Part shown: positions 45,861 to 56,201 of the stretch, one piece after another
Layout: the number at the start of each line of letters is the position of its first letter
How positions within the stretch are numbered: position 1 is the stretch's first letter
Assembly: GCF_963583255.1 (NCBI RefSeq)
Contig: NC_084804.1
Coordinates: 22,450,061 to 22,514,060, forward strand
Source: Pyrus communis
Lineage: Eukaryota; Streptophyta; Magnoliopsida; Rosales; Rosaceae
Reading direction: 5' to 3'
Length of the DNA stretch: 64,000 nucleotides
Translations under genes and position numbers: made by a program
The notes under the pieces: model-generated
Told to the model about the DNA's origin: nothing
The model's input: only the letters and a program-made list of their open reading frames with translations
Database searches by the model: none

Positions 45861-46402
45861 ACGGCTCGAGGTTTGGAAATGAACATTTTTGTTGATTGTT
45901 CGGATGGAATATCTTCAGCAGGCTTAGCAGCATCTTGATCAACGGCTTTAGCGGTTTCACTAGTGGATTCTCCTTCAGTTGCAGGAGTGGTGCTCTTAAT
46001 AGATCCGACCTTGACATTTTTTTGCTCATGAACTTGTATTCCCAGTCCTGCAAGGCCTCGAGTTCCAATGGACCAAGACCAGAGATATCACCAGTCAGAT
46101 CTTTGTCTTCAAACGACATTTTTGCAAGAGCTCTGCTAGCATCTTTCCCTGCGAACAGTGCATAAGGCCCACCAGGTCCATAAAACATCCTGCTCTGGGA
46201 CACGTCATAGATCTGACCCTTGATAGCCATGAGCAGAGGCTTGTTGGAATCAGAGTCGTCGTACTGCTTCAATTCTTCTTCGGTGACTTCGCTGAGCTGG
46301 ACGGGAGGCGTCAGAGGCTGCATCTTCTTCTCCGCTGCCAATCGGTCAGCCACAGTGGCTCTAGATCGAGCGGCAACTGGAACCGACTCTGGTTCTATTC
46401 AA
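45861..46402 (-). pseudogene. Captured fragment of a membrane steroid-binding (MAPR/cytochrome b5-like) protein
   Basis: MAPR proteins bind haem or steroids at membranes. The minus frame from about 46397 shows VQLSEVTEEELKQYD, then MAIKGQIYDVSQSRMFYGPG, FAGKDASRALAKMSF and EALQDWEYKFMSK, a nearly complete b5-like domain with the family's conserved Tyr residues. The N-terminal membrane anchor is absent: the apparent start at 46353 is GTG inside an open frame. An indel at an A-run near 46018 shifts the frame; the old frame continues in Ser/Thr/Glu-rich C-terminal sequence to T2. It has the same orientation as G2 gag. The right neighbour is an unrelated fragment, so this was captured piecemeal. 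Confidence 0.8.
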
Positions 46403-46620
46403 ATCTCATTCTCGTTGCAGACTCACTGATGCCGTGATTGTCAACAGAATTCGTCGCTTCCGGTTCCGAATTCGAGGCGTTTCTGCCAACGTTAAAGTCA
46501 TCTTCGCCGTCAAAATTGTCGGAGAGCTGGAATCTGAGAGCGAGCTCTTGAATCTTCTTCGAGAACTCTTCGTCTGAGAAGGCGTCCAGACTGGCACTGC
46601 AAGCTCGTCTAATGGACCAG
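46395..46620 (-). pseudogene. Captured unrecognised gene fragment between MAPR and PORR pieces
   Basis: Minus frame with SLDAFSDEEFSKKIQELALR and an acidic continuation, ending at TAG near 46395. Protein-like composition, but I do not recognise the family. It is joined within a few bases to the PORR piece on one side and the MAPR piece on the other. Confidence 0.45.
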
Positions 46621-47235
46621 AATCTCGGCTTCCAGAGTCCAAAGGTCCAATCTGGATCCATCCGAATAAGGCGAAACCAGCGGAAGTGAGTTCAACATGT
46701 TCAATTTCCTCTCATCCTCTATCTCCAGACCCAAATCCTTCCCATGCTTCACTGGAAACCGAAAAGCCCTCTTCACTCTCTCCTCATCCACCATGAACTC
46801 CCTCTCCATCACGCTCACCGCCATCAACGGATCCCAATTCACCAGTTCAAGTACTCTCTTCCCATCCTCCTCAACCACAATCCTGAAAAAATTAGGGTAT
46901 TTCGAAACCCTGTCCCTAAAATCTTCAGGAATTCCGAAAATCGACCTGCAATGGTAGATTTTACTCAGAGGGATACGCTTGTTGGCGGACATCATGAGCA
47001 ATTTACGAACCTTGTTGACTCTGTCCAACTCCATTGAGTCGATTATGACTCGCTCTTCTTCGAGCAGAGCTTCCATGAAGTCGGTGAAGCTGATCCACAT
47101 TTTATTGTCATCGTGGCGGTAGGTCTGGAAGATGAGGGGGTGGCGCTGGAGGGTCCAGATTCTGGTGAGGAACGAGTCATGGAGTTTTGTCGTCCTCCTT
47201 GACCTCCACTTTAGTCTCGAGGCTGTCTTCGTCAA
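46621..47235 (-). pseudogene. Captured fragment of a PORR-domain organelle RNA-splicing protein
   Basis: PORR (plant organelle RNA recognition) proteins act in intron splicing in chloroplasts and mitochondria. The minus frame 47235-46609 (208 codons) includes RVNKVRKLLMMSANKRIPLS, FGIPEDFRDRVSKYPNFF, VLELVNWDPLMAVS and, at the end, SLPLVSPYSDGSRLDLWTLE, all in family order. It stops short of the domain's C-terminal half, where it runs into the next fragment (LEAE then ILVH and a stop). The N-terminal transit peptide is not evident. The frame is clean over about 200 codons, so capture was not very old. Sense relative to G2. Confidence 0.8.
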
Positions 47236-47239
47236 GCGA

Positions 47240-47460
47240 CATCACGATAGTCGACGGAGAGGGCATGCAGAGTATGCGGGGGAAGATTCCGCCGAAAAGG
47301 CGGCTATGGCGTCTTCGAAAAGAGGAGTTGCAGAAGATGAGGTGCAGAAACGGAAGCCAAGAAGCGGGCGGAGCTGTCGAAGCTGTGCCTGGGCCCGGAT
47401 TTGGGCTTCAACGAGGGTCTGCACCGTCCTTTTTGTCTAGGGCCTTGAGGTCCATCTGCT
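47240..47460 (-). other. Further captured GC-rich sequence upstream of PORR
   Basis: GC-rich, with frames open on both strands (minus 47424-47242; plus 47132-47440). No recognised domain. Probably part of the same composite insert; it ends near 47470 where AT-rich sequence begins. Confidence 0.4.
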
Positions 47461-47750
47461 AAGCCTGGGGCTGCTACTGTATATAAGGAATTTGTATATA
47501 TTTTTTTCTTTTTTTTTTTCTTTTTTTTTTTTAACTCAGAATATTGTTGCATTTGTAATGAAATTGACTTTCGATAGTCAAACATTTAATAAAACCTTAA
47601 TTTAATTTTTTATTTTGATGTGACTGAACTCGAAGTTGAATGTTCGAGCTGCCTACGTACTTTTTCAAAGAAGAGATCAAGTCGTAACGTAGTTCAAATG
47701 AGTGATGGTTTTTTTTTTTTTTTTTTTGATGATTTTGCCGTACATAGTTT
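47461..47750 (-). other. AT-rich spacer with two poly-T tracts in G2
   Basis: Poly-T/C-T tracts at 47501-47532 and 47709-47728 (poly-A on the element's sense strand) frame about 180 bp of non-coding sequence between the gag side and the captured genes. Confidence 0.6.
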
Positions 47751-47945
47751 ATGCTCTTGCGGGCCAGGAGCTTTTGGTTATCACCTTTTAGGCTCGTGCG
47801 AACGAGGAGCTTGTGGTGTCGTTTGCAGTTTCAACTCATGCAGACAAGGAGCTTTTGGTGCCGTTTGCAGTTTCAGCTCATGCAGACAAGGAGCTTTTGA
47901 TGTCGTCTTTTATGCTCGTGCAGACCAGGAGCGTGTGGTTGTTGT
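47751..47945 (-). repeat. Degenerate tandem repeat after G2 gag
   Basis: Four to five units of about 40-45 bp built on CTCATGCAGACAAGGAGCTT, with in-frame stops in the gag reading frame; it directly follows the gag stop. Confidence 0.7.
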
Positions 47946-47955
47946 TGAGTATTTC

Positions 47956-50673
47956 TCAAGCGATCTGGGAGAGGCGTTCCTCGCAATCTTCATAGGAAGG
48001 AGCCTTGACCGAGTAATTGAAGAAGTCTTCTGGGAAGAAATCGTGCATCGTGATGGCAACGGACGATCTTTGTGTCATAATTTCATCATCCTCAACATTT
48101 TCATGTAGCTTTGAAGGTTGATGGTAGCTGCTTTGCCCCCTTTCCGATTGGTGAACTTGTGGAGGAGACCTATGTTTCTTGTGCATTTTCTTTGGAGTGA
48201 CATAAGTCCATCCTTCAACTTCACTTGACTTGACTGACATGGTTTTGGAGCATGCCCCCAGTGATTGAGGTGAAGATTTTGAGTTCAAAGAGCCAGAAGT
48301 GGCGGTGGTATAGTTTGACTTCACCACATCATTAAGATCTAGCTCGATGATCCCTTTCTGAGCCAACTTCATGATGAGATCTTTTAGCACAAAGCACTTT
48401 TCCGTCGGATGACCAATGAAGCGGTGGAATTTACAGTATCTTAGACTGTCAGTACGGTTCATATCTTCCGGCCGTTTACACTCAGGTAGGTCGATCACCT
48501 TTTTTTCCAGCAAGTCATCTAACATGACAACCACGTCAGAGTCGGGGAATGGATAAGTCTTCTCCTCAAGCTCCTTCAAAGTGCGTCTACGTTTCTCTTG
48601 ATCACGAAAAGCTTCGGTTTGAATCGCCTTGCCTCGTGTATGGATTTTGACTGGAGTTGTGTTGACCGTCATTGCTTCCTTGGTGGGTTTCCACGCAGCC
48701 TTATCCACTTTTGGCCCCAAAACTTTGTCATTCTTGTAGTCGGCAATCTCTTCTTTCTTCCCATGACGGGTGATGCTTAACTCCATATCATGGGCGCGGG
48801 TGGCTAACTCCTCAAATGTTCGTGATTTGATGCCTTGAAGGATGTAGTGTAGTCCCCACTGCATGCCTTGAACACACATCTCAATGGCGGAGGTTTCAGA
48901 AAGCCGATCTTTGCAATCCAGGCTTAATGAACGCCATCTATTTATGTAGTCGATGACAGGTTCATCTCTTCACTGTTTCGTACTGGTCAGCTCTAGCATG
49001 CTTACAGTACGACGAGTGCTGTAGAAACAGTTGAGGAATTCCCTTTCTAGCTGGTCCCAACTGTTGATAGACTCAGGTTCGAGGTCAGTGTACCAGTCAA
49101 AAGCGTTACTTTTCAGCGAACGCACGAACTGTTTGACGAGGTAGTCTCCCTCTGTCCCAGCATTGTTGCAAGTTTCAACGAAATGGGCGACATGTTGCTT
49201 CGGGTTGCCTTTTCCATCGAACTGCATGAATTTTGGGGGCTGATAACCCCTTGGCATCTTCAAAGCATCAATCTTCTTGGAGTAAGGCTTTGAGTACAGT
49301 ACGGAGTCATGCGAGCTTCCTTCGTACTGTGTCTTAATAGTGTTTGCGATCATCTCCTGTAGCTGCTGGATAGAGAGAGATCCCATGAATGCCGTTGCTT
49401 GGTCTAGCTTCGGCTTCTCTTCAACTTTCTCCGCTGGTGGCTCCTTTTCTTCGTCGACTTCTTTCTTTAATAGGCCAACATTTGGGTCGACTTTCACGTC
49501 GGGCAGCGCATCTAGTTGGTTGACAAGTGCGGCAATCTGCAAGTCCTTCTCTTCCACAGTCCGTGTGAGCTTTGCGATTGCTTCATTCATCCGAGCTAGC
49601 TGCTCCTCGATTGAAGTTGCTCCAGTGGTCATGACTTGCATGGTTGTACTGCCGCTCGGATCAGCGTCGGAGAGTAGGGACTCTGAGTATTTCCTCGGGC
49701 TTTCGTCTTCTTTACCTTCTTGAACCGTGATGTAGAAAACATCTTGGATCTCCTCTTCAGTGCCGTTCTCTTGGGTTTGTTGGCATGAAGATTTGCCAGT
49801 GTGGACGATGATGCACCTCCTTACCTTCAGTGGTCCTTTTGTGTCGACCTCTAGGATTGCTTGGCGCTTCATCCTTGAAGGAATCAAGCTTCGAGCGTCG
49901 TCTTTTTCTCCTAACCCATCGAGCTTTTCTTCCTTTGGTGTTGTCTTCCTCTTTCCAAAAGGCTTACCATTATCTTCAAATCTTTCTGAAGCTGATCGTC
50001 GCAGAGGAAAGATAGTTGTGTTGCTTTGTTTCTTAGGCTTTAACAACCTTTCAAAAACAGAGCTTTGGGATGTCGGCGCGTTAAGCCTCTTGAAGACAGA
50101 GGTTTGGTCTTGACCACCAATGCGATTAAGCACTGAAGTTCTGGAGTTTGAATGGCTCATCCTGTCGAAGACCGACGTCCGAGGGGAGGGTTTAGGCTCT
50201 TCTTGGTCTTGTTCAATGCTCACGCTGATGTGTTGAGCGCTAGCTTTCTTCACTTTGCTTGAAATCTTCATGGGTGCATTTGGTGTGAAGCCAAGTCCAG
50301 CTTTGTTGTTGTCAACTCCATAATCATGCTCCTTCAACTTCTTTTGAGTCTCGGTGAGGTCGCGATCTTTGTCATTGACGGCGTTTGAAACCTTCTTTCC
50401 AAGATTTGAAGAGGAAGCAAAGTCATGCCTAGCCTTTGACATGAGTTCGTAGGCATTTGGGTTGAAGCCTTCTTCAGTCCTCTTAGTTGGAAGAGAGCTT
50501 GGTTTCACTATGACACCATGTTGCGCCTCCAGACGGTTGATGAGTTCGGCGGTTTGCAAGTTTTTCTCCTCTGCAGTCTTTATCAGCCTTGCAATTGTTT
50601 CCTTCATCTGAACCAGCTGTTTTTCAATGGAGGTAGTGCCGATAGTCATGACTTGTTCTTTGTTTGAAGCCAT
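47956..50673 (-). pseudogene. G2 gag (Tat-like) with one in-frame stop
   Basis: A reading frame of about 905 codons from the ATG at 50673 (MASNKEQ) to 47956, interrupted once by TGA at 48970-48972, where the context (TKQ-stop-RDEPV) suggests TGG to TGA. The frame is open further up to 50754, but that part overlaps the primer site and LTR end, so the later ATG is preferred. A coiled-coil module (IEKQLVQMKETIARL, about residue 18) recurs as IEEQLARMNEAIAKL (about residue 365), an internal duplication. Four TSVFxR-type repeats lie at about residues 170-230. The gag core follows (FMQFDGKGNPKQHVAHFVE...FDWYTDLEPESINSWDQL), then the knuckle [15 protein letters not shown]. No protease follows. Confidence 0.8.
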
Positions 50674-50722
50674 GGACTGTGCTTGAATATCTTGAACGGA
50701 GACAGAGATGAGAGGTAGAGAT

Positions 50723-50741
50723 GGTCCCACTGGGCGTGCCA
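50723..50741 (-). other. G2 primer-binding site
   Basis: Minus strand TGGCACGCCCAGTGGGACC, four bases after the 5' LTR; the same site type as in G1. Confidence 0.75.
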
Positions 50742-50745
50742 AATT

Positions 50746-51599
50746 TGTAAACATGAAAAAGTTCCTGAAACAAGAAACAAGAATACGTGTACAAAATATA
50801 TTTTTGTGTTTAATGATTTTGGGGTTACAATCTCTTTGTAATTTGATCTTCTGATTCTTTCTTCGTAGGGTGTAGGTTTGTGGATGAGCTGTTGATCCAA
50901 AGGGCCGTTGGGCTTGATCTAGGGATGAACAGTTGATGAACGGATCTTCGAGGGCTTTTGGGCTTGATCTTGAAGACTGGGTGTATGGATTTCTTCAAGG
51001 GCTTTTGGGCTTGATCTTGAAGGTTGATGGATGAGCGGATTCTTCAAGGGCTTTTGGACTTAATCTTGAAGAACGATTGGATATGTGGATTTGTTGAGGT
51101 TGTTGATCCAAAGGGCCGTTGGGGCTTGATCTTAGGATGAACGGATGATGAATGACGAACACTTTCTTCAAGGGGCCGTCGAGGCTTGATCTTGAGTCGG
51201 TGGAAGTTCTTCAAGGGCCGTTGAGGCTTGACCTTGAAGGAGGATTTGACGAAGAACGAAGAGTGTTTTCTTGATCCTTCGGGATTTGCTTGAGAGCTTT
51301 AGAGTTTCAAAGCTTCAAGGTTTTGGTGTGATGTAAATTCCTTTCTTTCTCCTTCCCCCCCAAAATGAATGCCTTGGCTTCCTATTTATAGAATTCCAAA
51401 ACTTGATTTTTGGATTTAAATAATCAGATGAAATAAATCATTTCTGCCAGGTATTGACACGTGTCCTATTTGATGACTTTTCCAATTTATTTCGATCTTT
51501 CGTTGAGTCACACGCTACATGTAAAATTTATGTGACACGTGAGCGTTGAAATTTTAATTATTGGTCAACATTCATTTCACCGAAATTTCGATGTCTACA
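50746..51599 (-). repeat. G2 5' LTR
   Basis: Pairs with 24812-25665. The minus-strand TATAAATA at 51383-51390 would drive the element's RNA. It carries the same GGGCTTGATCTTGAAG tandem series. Confidence 0.92.
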
Positions 51600-52390
51600 C
51601 ATGCCTCCATAATCCGTGACCGTCAGTGCTTAGAAGAGATCAGTGACCCACCCCCACTCACTAACTCTTGCCTTTTTCTTTTCATTTTTCTAAATAATGT
51701 CAACTCAAGGCTTGTTTTTTCTTGCTGCCTTGGACTTGGTTGCTAACTTGCTCCTTCCATAACCACACAATTACACTTAGAGAAACTTGCACTTGTTTGC
51801 TCGATTATACATTTTGTTCATAAATTCATTTATGTTTTGGTTTGCTGCTAGTATCTAATCAATTTTTTTTTTTTTTTTAGTCAGCCTTGATTGCAATGTG
51901 GTTTACCGAGTTGTTGATTTGAGGATTGAGGTAACAACTTGCACTTGTTTGCTCGATTATACATACTGTTTAGATGATTACAATTCTAAATTTTTAAGAA
52001 TTGTTTAATTTTGATTAGATGTTATATTCTGCTTATGTGTTTGAATTGTTTAATTTTTTATTGCAAGTTTTCCGAATATCTATTTCACTGTTTAGTAATC
52101 ATGCTGGGCTGATGTTTATATTGAATCTATGTTGAATTTGCTTTGATCTGGTTGAAATTGTTCTCTGTTTATGAGCTGATTACAATTCTAAATTTATCGC
52201 GTGTTGAAGTATCATATTTTAATATTTTATGCCGGAGACCATGCTATAAACTAAGTAGGACTAGACAGCAGTTGGAAATAGTATTTTCGATTTTGACTTC
52301 TGTTCTATATTTTGAGTTCTTTTTCTCACAACCATATATTTTCTATGTGGTTGTGATATATTAATGTGCATTGTTATTTTATTTGTTAGG

Positions 52391-54700
52391 ATGGACGGGT
52401 CTAGTAGCCAATCTAGTACACCTATGGCCTCAATATTAGGAAAATGAAAACAAACCCAACCTAGTGGTACCCTTCAACTAGGCACTCCCTCACCTCAAGA
52501 TTATTTGCATAATGATTATTATGAAGATTGCTAGGATGATGATCCAGATATGGAGGAGGATATTGCATTAGAACAAATAGAAGAAGAGGGGGAATAGGGG
52601 GAGGAGGAAGTAGAAGAAGTAGTGAGACAATGGGAGGGTCCTCCTCGGAAAAAAGGCAATAGGAGAAAGGGTCCAAGTCCGGCGTGGAATGATGCTAAGA
52701 GGGTAACGATCACCGATAATAATGGGGAGAAATCTTTCATGGCCGAATGCAAGCATTGCAAACTCTTAATACCGGCACACCCTATAATTCATGGGACGAC
52801 GGGAATTCTTAAGCATTTGAGGAAATGCCCGGGTTCTAGTCTCTTTGAGAATGTGGATCCGAAGCAACCTACATTGACACAAGCAAGGATGGAAGGTCCG
52901 GTTGTCACTCACACTTTCAATCAAAAAAGACTTGATAGGAGATGTGTGAGGTGGATTATAATAGAGGAGATGCCTTTTAGGGTGGTTGATCAAAAGGAAT
53001 TTCGAGATTTTATTTGTGACTTGAATCCAAAGTACAAACTTCCAAATAGGCATAAGGTGGCGGTGGCGGTTTTGGAGTTGTATGTTGAAGAGAAGGCTAA
53101 AATAAAAAGTGTGATTGAGGGGTTGAGAGTGAGTATTACAACTGACACTTGGACCTTGATTCAAATGATAAACTACATGGTCATCACGGCCCATTTTTTG
53201 GACACTAATTGGGGGTTGCATAAGAGGATCCTAAACTTTGTCCAAGTTACTTCTCATAAGGGTGATGATATTGGAAGATGTCTAGAGGTTTGCTTGAATG
53301 ATTGGGGCATAGACAAGGTGTTTAGCATTACCATTGACAATGCTAGTGCAAATGACACCGCTATTGCATACATGAAAAGAAGACTCAAGTCAAATGGTAC
53401 TCTTTTACTTGACGGGGCTCACTTGCACATAAGGTGCGCTTGTCACATCCTCAATTTGATAGTGAAGGATGGAATGACATAGCTTAGTTGTGAGATTGAT
53501 GCCATAAGAAATTGTGTGAAGTTTATACACTCATCCCCGACAAGGTTAGTCTTTTAGGGAATATTGTATCTTGTTGAGATTTAATAGGATGTCAAGTGTC
53601 CCTTTTGATGTTGTCACAAGGTGGAATGCCATGTATGAAATGCTTAATAGTGCTTTCAAGTTTAAAAAAGTGTTATCTAAGATGGCCTTTAAGTGTGACT
53701 CTTTTATTGGTTACTTTAAAGAGGAGGTCTCAAAAGAGGTTGATGGGGTGACAACAAAGGCCAAGCGGGTGGGTCCTCCGAAGGTAGATGATTGGGAAAG
53801 GTCGATGAGTTTTGCTTACTTTCTTAAAAAGTTTTATGATGACACCTTGACATTGAGAGCAACCCTTACTCCAACATCACACTTAATACTTAGCATGGTG
53901 ATTGCCTTGTAAGTGGAGATACAAGAACAAATTTTAAACGCCTCTAATGCCACTTTGCAAAGTGTGGCTACCTCAATGAAGCTTAAGTTTGACAAATATT
54001 AGGGTCACATTGAAAAGGTGAATCTTATTCTCTTTGTAGCCCAAGCACTTGACCCTAGGTACAAATTTGATATGTTGGAGACAAATCTAGAAGAGCTCGG
54101 CTATGGATAGGACAAAATAAGGGAGGAGAAAGTAAGGGTTAAAGGCTATGTAACCGAGTTGTATAATGCATATAAGGAGTGAGTGGTCCTTAGTAGTAGT
54201 AGTACTAGTAGTACTAGTAATAGTGCTACCTCAAATGTGGAGCAAAGATCAAGTGTTGTACTAGATGATGTGGGGGGTGTGATCGTAGATACTGATGTTG
54301 CTTCAAGGATGACAAAGAAGATCCAACGAAAGAGAGCGGAGGCACAACAAAATGAGAGAGCCAATGAAGTGGATATGTACTTCAATGATCCACATCAAAG
54401 CCTAACATATGAGGGTTTCAATCTTTTGGATTGGTGGAAAGGAAATTATGCTCAATATCCAACTCTTAGTAAAGTTGCTAAGGATGTATTGGCCCTTCCT
54501 AGTAGCACCGTTGCTAGTGAGAATGCCTTTAGTCTTGGTGGGAGAGTTATTGATTTAGAACTTCCTTAACACCTAAAACGGTTGAGGCTTTAATGTGTAC
54601 TAATGATTGGCTTAGAGGAAAGGAAATTTGTTTCTACATGGAGCCTACACTTGACGAATTCCATTTCTACAAGGAGCTTGAACGCTTAGAAAGAAGTAAA
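52391..54700 (+). pseudogene. hAT transposase, broken (BED finger, catalytic core, dimerisation domain)
   Basis: Starts at the ATG at 52391, one base after the acceptor TTTGTTAG. In-frame stops at 52445, 52532, 52595 and 53480 and a frame change before 53571 break it. Domains: an acidic N-terminus; a BED-type zinc finger (AWNDAKRV...CKHCKLLI...HLRKC, about 52690-52830); a core with TTDTW (about 53146), SITIDNASAND (about 53320) and RCACHILNLIV (about 53430); TRWNAMYEML (about 53615); more stops near 53910-54180; and the hAT dimerisation domain with LLDWWKGNYAQYP, LPSSTVASENAFS and GGRVID (54430-54555). The codons are otherwise well kept, so silencing is fairly recent. Confidence 0.88.
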
Positions 54701-54787
54701 CAATTTAATTTCCTCTTTTATTTTCTTAGTATTTATTATCTATTAGACTATAATTCAATGTAAATGATTTGTGGTTTGTTGTTTTAG

Positions 54788-55062
54788 GAAAAGCTAATTT
54801 AGGAGGTGAGGAGAATACAACATAAGAAAATGAAATGCCACCTCCACCTCCTCGACCACCTCAAGTTGAAGTTCAACAACGTCAAAATCAATCTCCACGA
54901 CCACCCATTGTAAGGGGAATGGCTCAACCATCAACATCAAGGGGAAGGGCTCAACCATCAACATCAAGGGGAAGAGTACAAGTACCAACAAGAATGGAGC
55001 AACCACAAGCATCAACAAGATCAAGGGAACGAAGGGGCCGAAGAGGCCAACAATCTTTATAA
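54788..55062 (+). pseudogene. hAT transposase last exon, Pro/Arg-rich tail
   Basis: Follows a likely intron: donor around AGAA/GTAAAC near 54692, acceptor GTTTTAG at 54787. It encodes a Pro-rich stretch, tandem AQPSTSRGR repeats and an Arg-rich end, stopping at 55062. Tails like this occur in plant hAT transposases, possibly for DNA binding or nuclear entry. The frame link to the previous exon could not be verified. Confidence 0.5.
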
Positions 55063-55614
55063 ACTTTAAGCTTTGCTTTTTTGCATTTGGTTTGTAACTT
55101 AATTATTGAAACTTTGACTCGTAACTATTTTTTTTTTATTTTGGGTTTGTTACTTTATTTATTTTAAAACCTTGGCTTGTAACTATTATTTTTGCTTTTG
55201 GATTGGTACTTAATTTATTTTTATTGCATGCATGTGTAGTGGGCATATTGAAACTTTGTTATTATTAAAACTTTGTGCACATATGGGCAGTGGGCAGATT
55301 GAAAATTAATTTATGAAACTATGTCAAATTTGTGCAGTGGGCAATGGGCAAATTAGTAGAAACAGGCCTTGCCATTTGATTGGCAGGTTGGGCCCAAAAG
55401 CATAATATGTCAAATTTTAGCCCAAAAGCATAATATGTCAAATTTTAGTCCAAAAGCCCAAAAGCATTTCGGGATTCCCGATTTGTCCCGAAATTATTTT
55501 AGGATTCCCAAAAATTTGGTTTAGGATCGGTATTGAAATTGGAATTCCCGAAAATTTCGGTTTGGGAATCGAGACAAGGGTTTCGATATGGGATCCCATA
55601 CCGAACCACCCCTA
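55063..55614 (+). other. hAT 3' untranslated and subterminal region
   Basis: AT-rich; a 28-bp tandem duplication around GCCCAAAAGCATAATATGTC (about 55392-55447); then CCCGAAA/TTTCGG subterminal repeats and the TIR. Confidence 0.75.
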
Positions 55615-55622
55615 CCTACAAT

Positions 55623-55720
55623 AAAACAAAAATAACTTAAATTACTATAATAAATGGAAATTAACCAAGTATTTGCATAGAAATAAGATAAAAAAAAGTC
55701 GCATAAATATGCTCTTATCA
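55623..55720 (-). repeat. Old T-related LTR, right part
   Basis: Ends GTCGCATAAATATGCTCTTATCA, close to the T LTR end on the minus strand. It completes 23990-24128 when the hAT and one CCTACAAT are removed. Confidence 0.6.
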
Positions 55721-56201
55721 TTGAGTGATCATCTTGCCTTACATATAAGCACAACGATTTAGAGATTGCATATGCATATGAGCTAGACCTAGACTTGTAT
55801 GGCGTGTATGTTTATCATTTACAAAGAGCTTAACGAATTGTTGGATGTTAAATTAGACCTTGACCATAGGCTAGTGGCATACGAAAATACTTGACTCTTA
55901 CCATGATCATTGGGAGAAATCATATCTAAGGGAAACAATTGCAAATTGAGTTGGACCAAGACCTTTTTGTAGGTAAATTTCAAGAATTAAATTTGGAATT
56001 GTATGAACGGTGCATTGATTTGAGAACATATGATGGAGTGTAGATTCCAAAACCTTAGGCTCACCATCCATAGATTACAATCCTAATTCATTACGATCAT
56101 TCATTCATTGTCGCGTTTTATTTCTTTCTTTTACTATCTTGTTTCGTTGGCTTTCTTGTTTGCTTATCAATGAACAAAATTGTGATTTTTAGTTTAATGC
56201 T

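Larger units (their letters stand above)
24812..51599 (-). mobile_element. G2: gag-only Tat-like LTR retrotransposon with captured gene fragments
   Basis: LTRs 24812-25665 and 50746-51599, both 854 bp, are flanked by the 5-bp duplication CATGC (24807-24811 and 51600-51604). On the minus strand: 5' LTR, primer site, gag, tandem repeats, gene fragments (PORR, unknown, MAPR, unknown), an antisense coiled-coil ORF, polypurine tract, 3' LTR. No protease, RT, RNase H or integrase was seen, so it needed helpers. T1 and T2 are inserted inside; without them it is about 9.6 kb. About a dozen LTR differences by eye make it older than T1 and T2. Confidence 0.92.
24129..55614 (+). mobile_element. hAT DNA transposon split by a 26.8-kb retrotransposon nest
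   Basis: The ends are TAGGGCTAG at 24129 and CCACCCCTA at 55614 (inverted: TAGGGGTGG). They are flanked by a perfect 8-bp duplication CCTACAAT, the size made by hAT transposases. The transposase remnant lies at 52391-55062. Without G2 and its duplicated CATGC the element is about 4.7 kb, a normal autonomous hAT size. CCGAAA-type subterminal repeats are at both ends. It inserted into an older T-related LTR. Confidence 0.92.

Noticed and set aside
47132..47462. Plus-strand ORFs opposite the captured fragments
   Set aside because: Shadow frames of GC-rich sequence; the recognisable PORR and MAPR domains are on the minus strand.
52461..53221. Minus-strand ORFs opposite the hAT transposase
   Set aside because: They mirror the BED finger and catalytic core coded on +.
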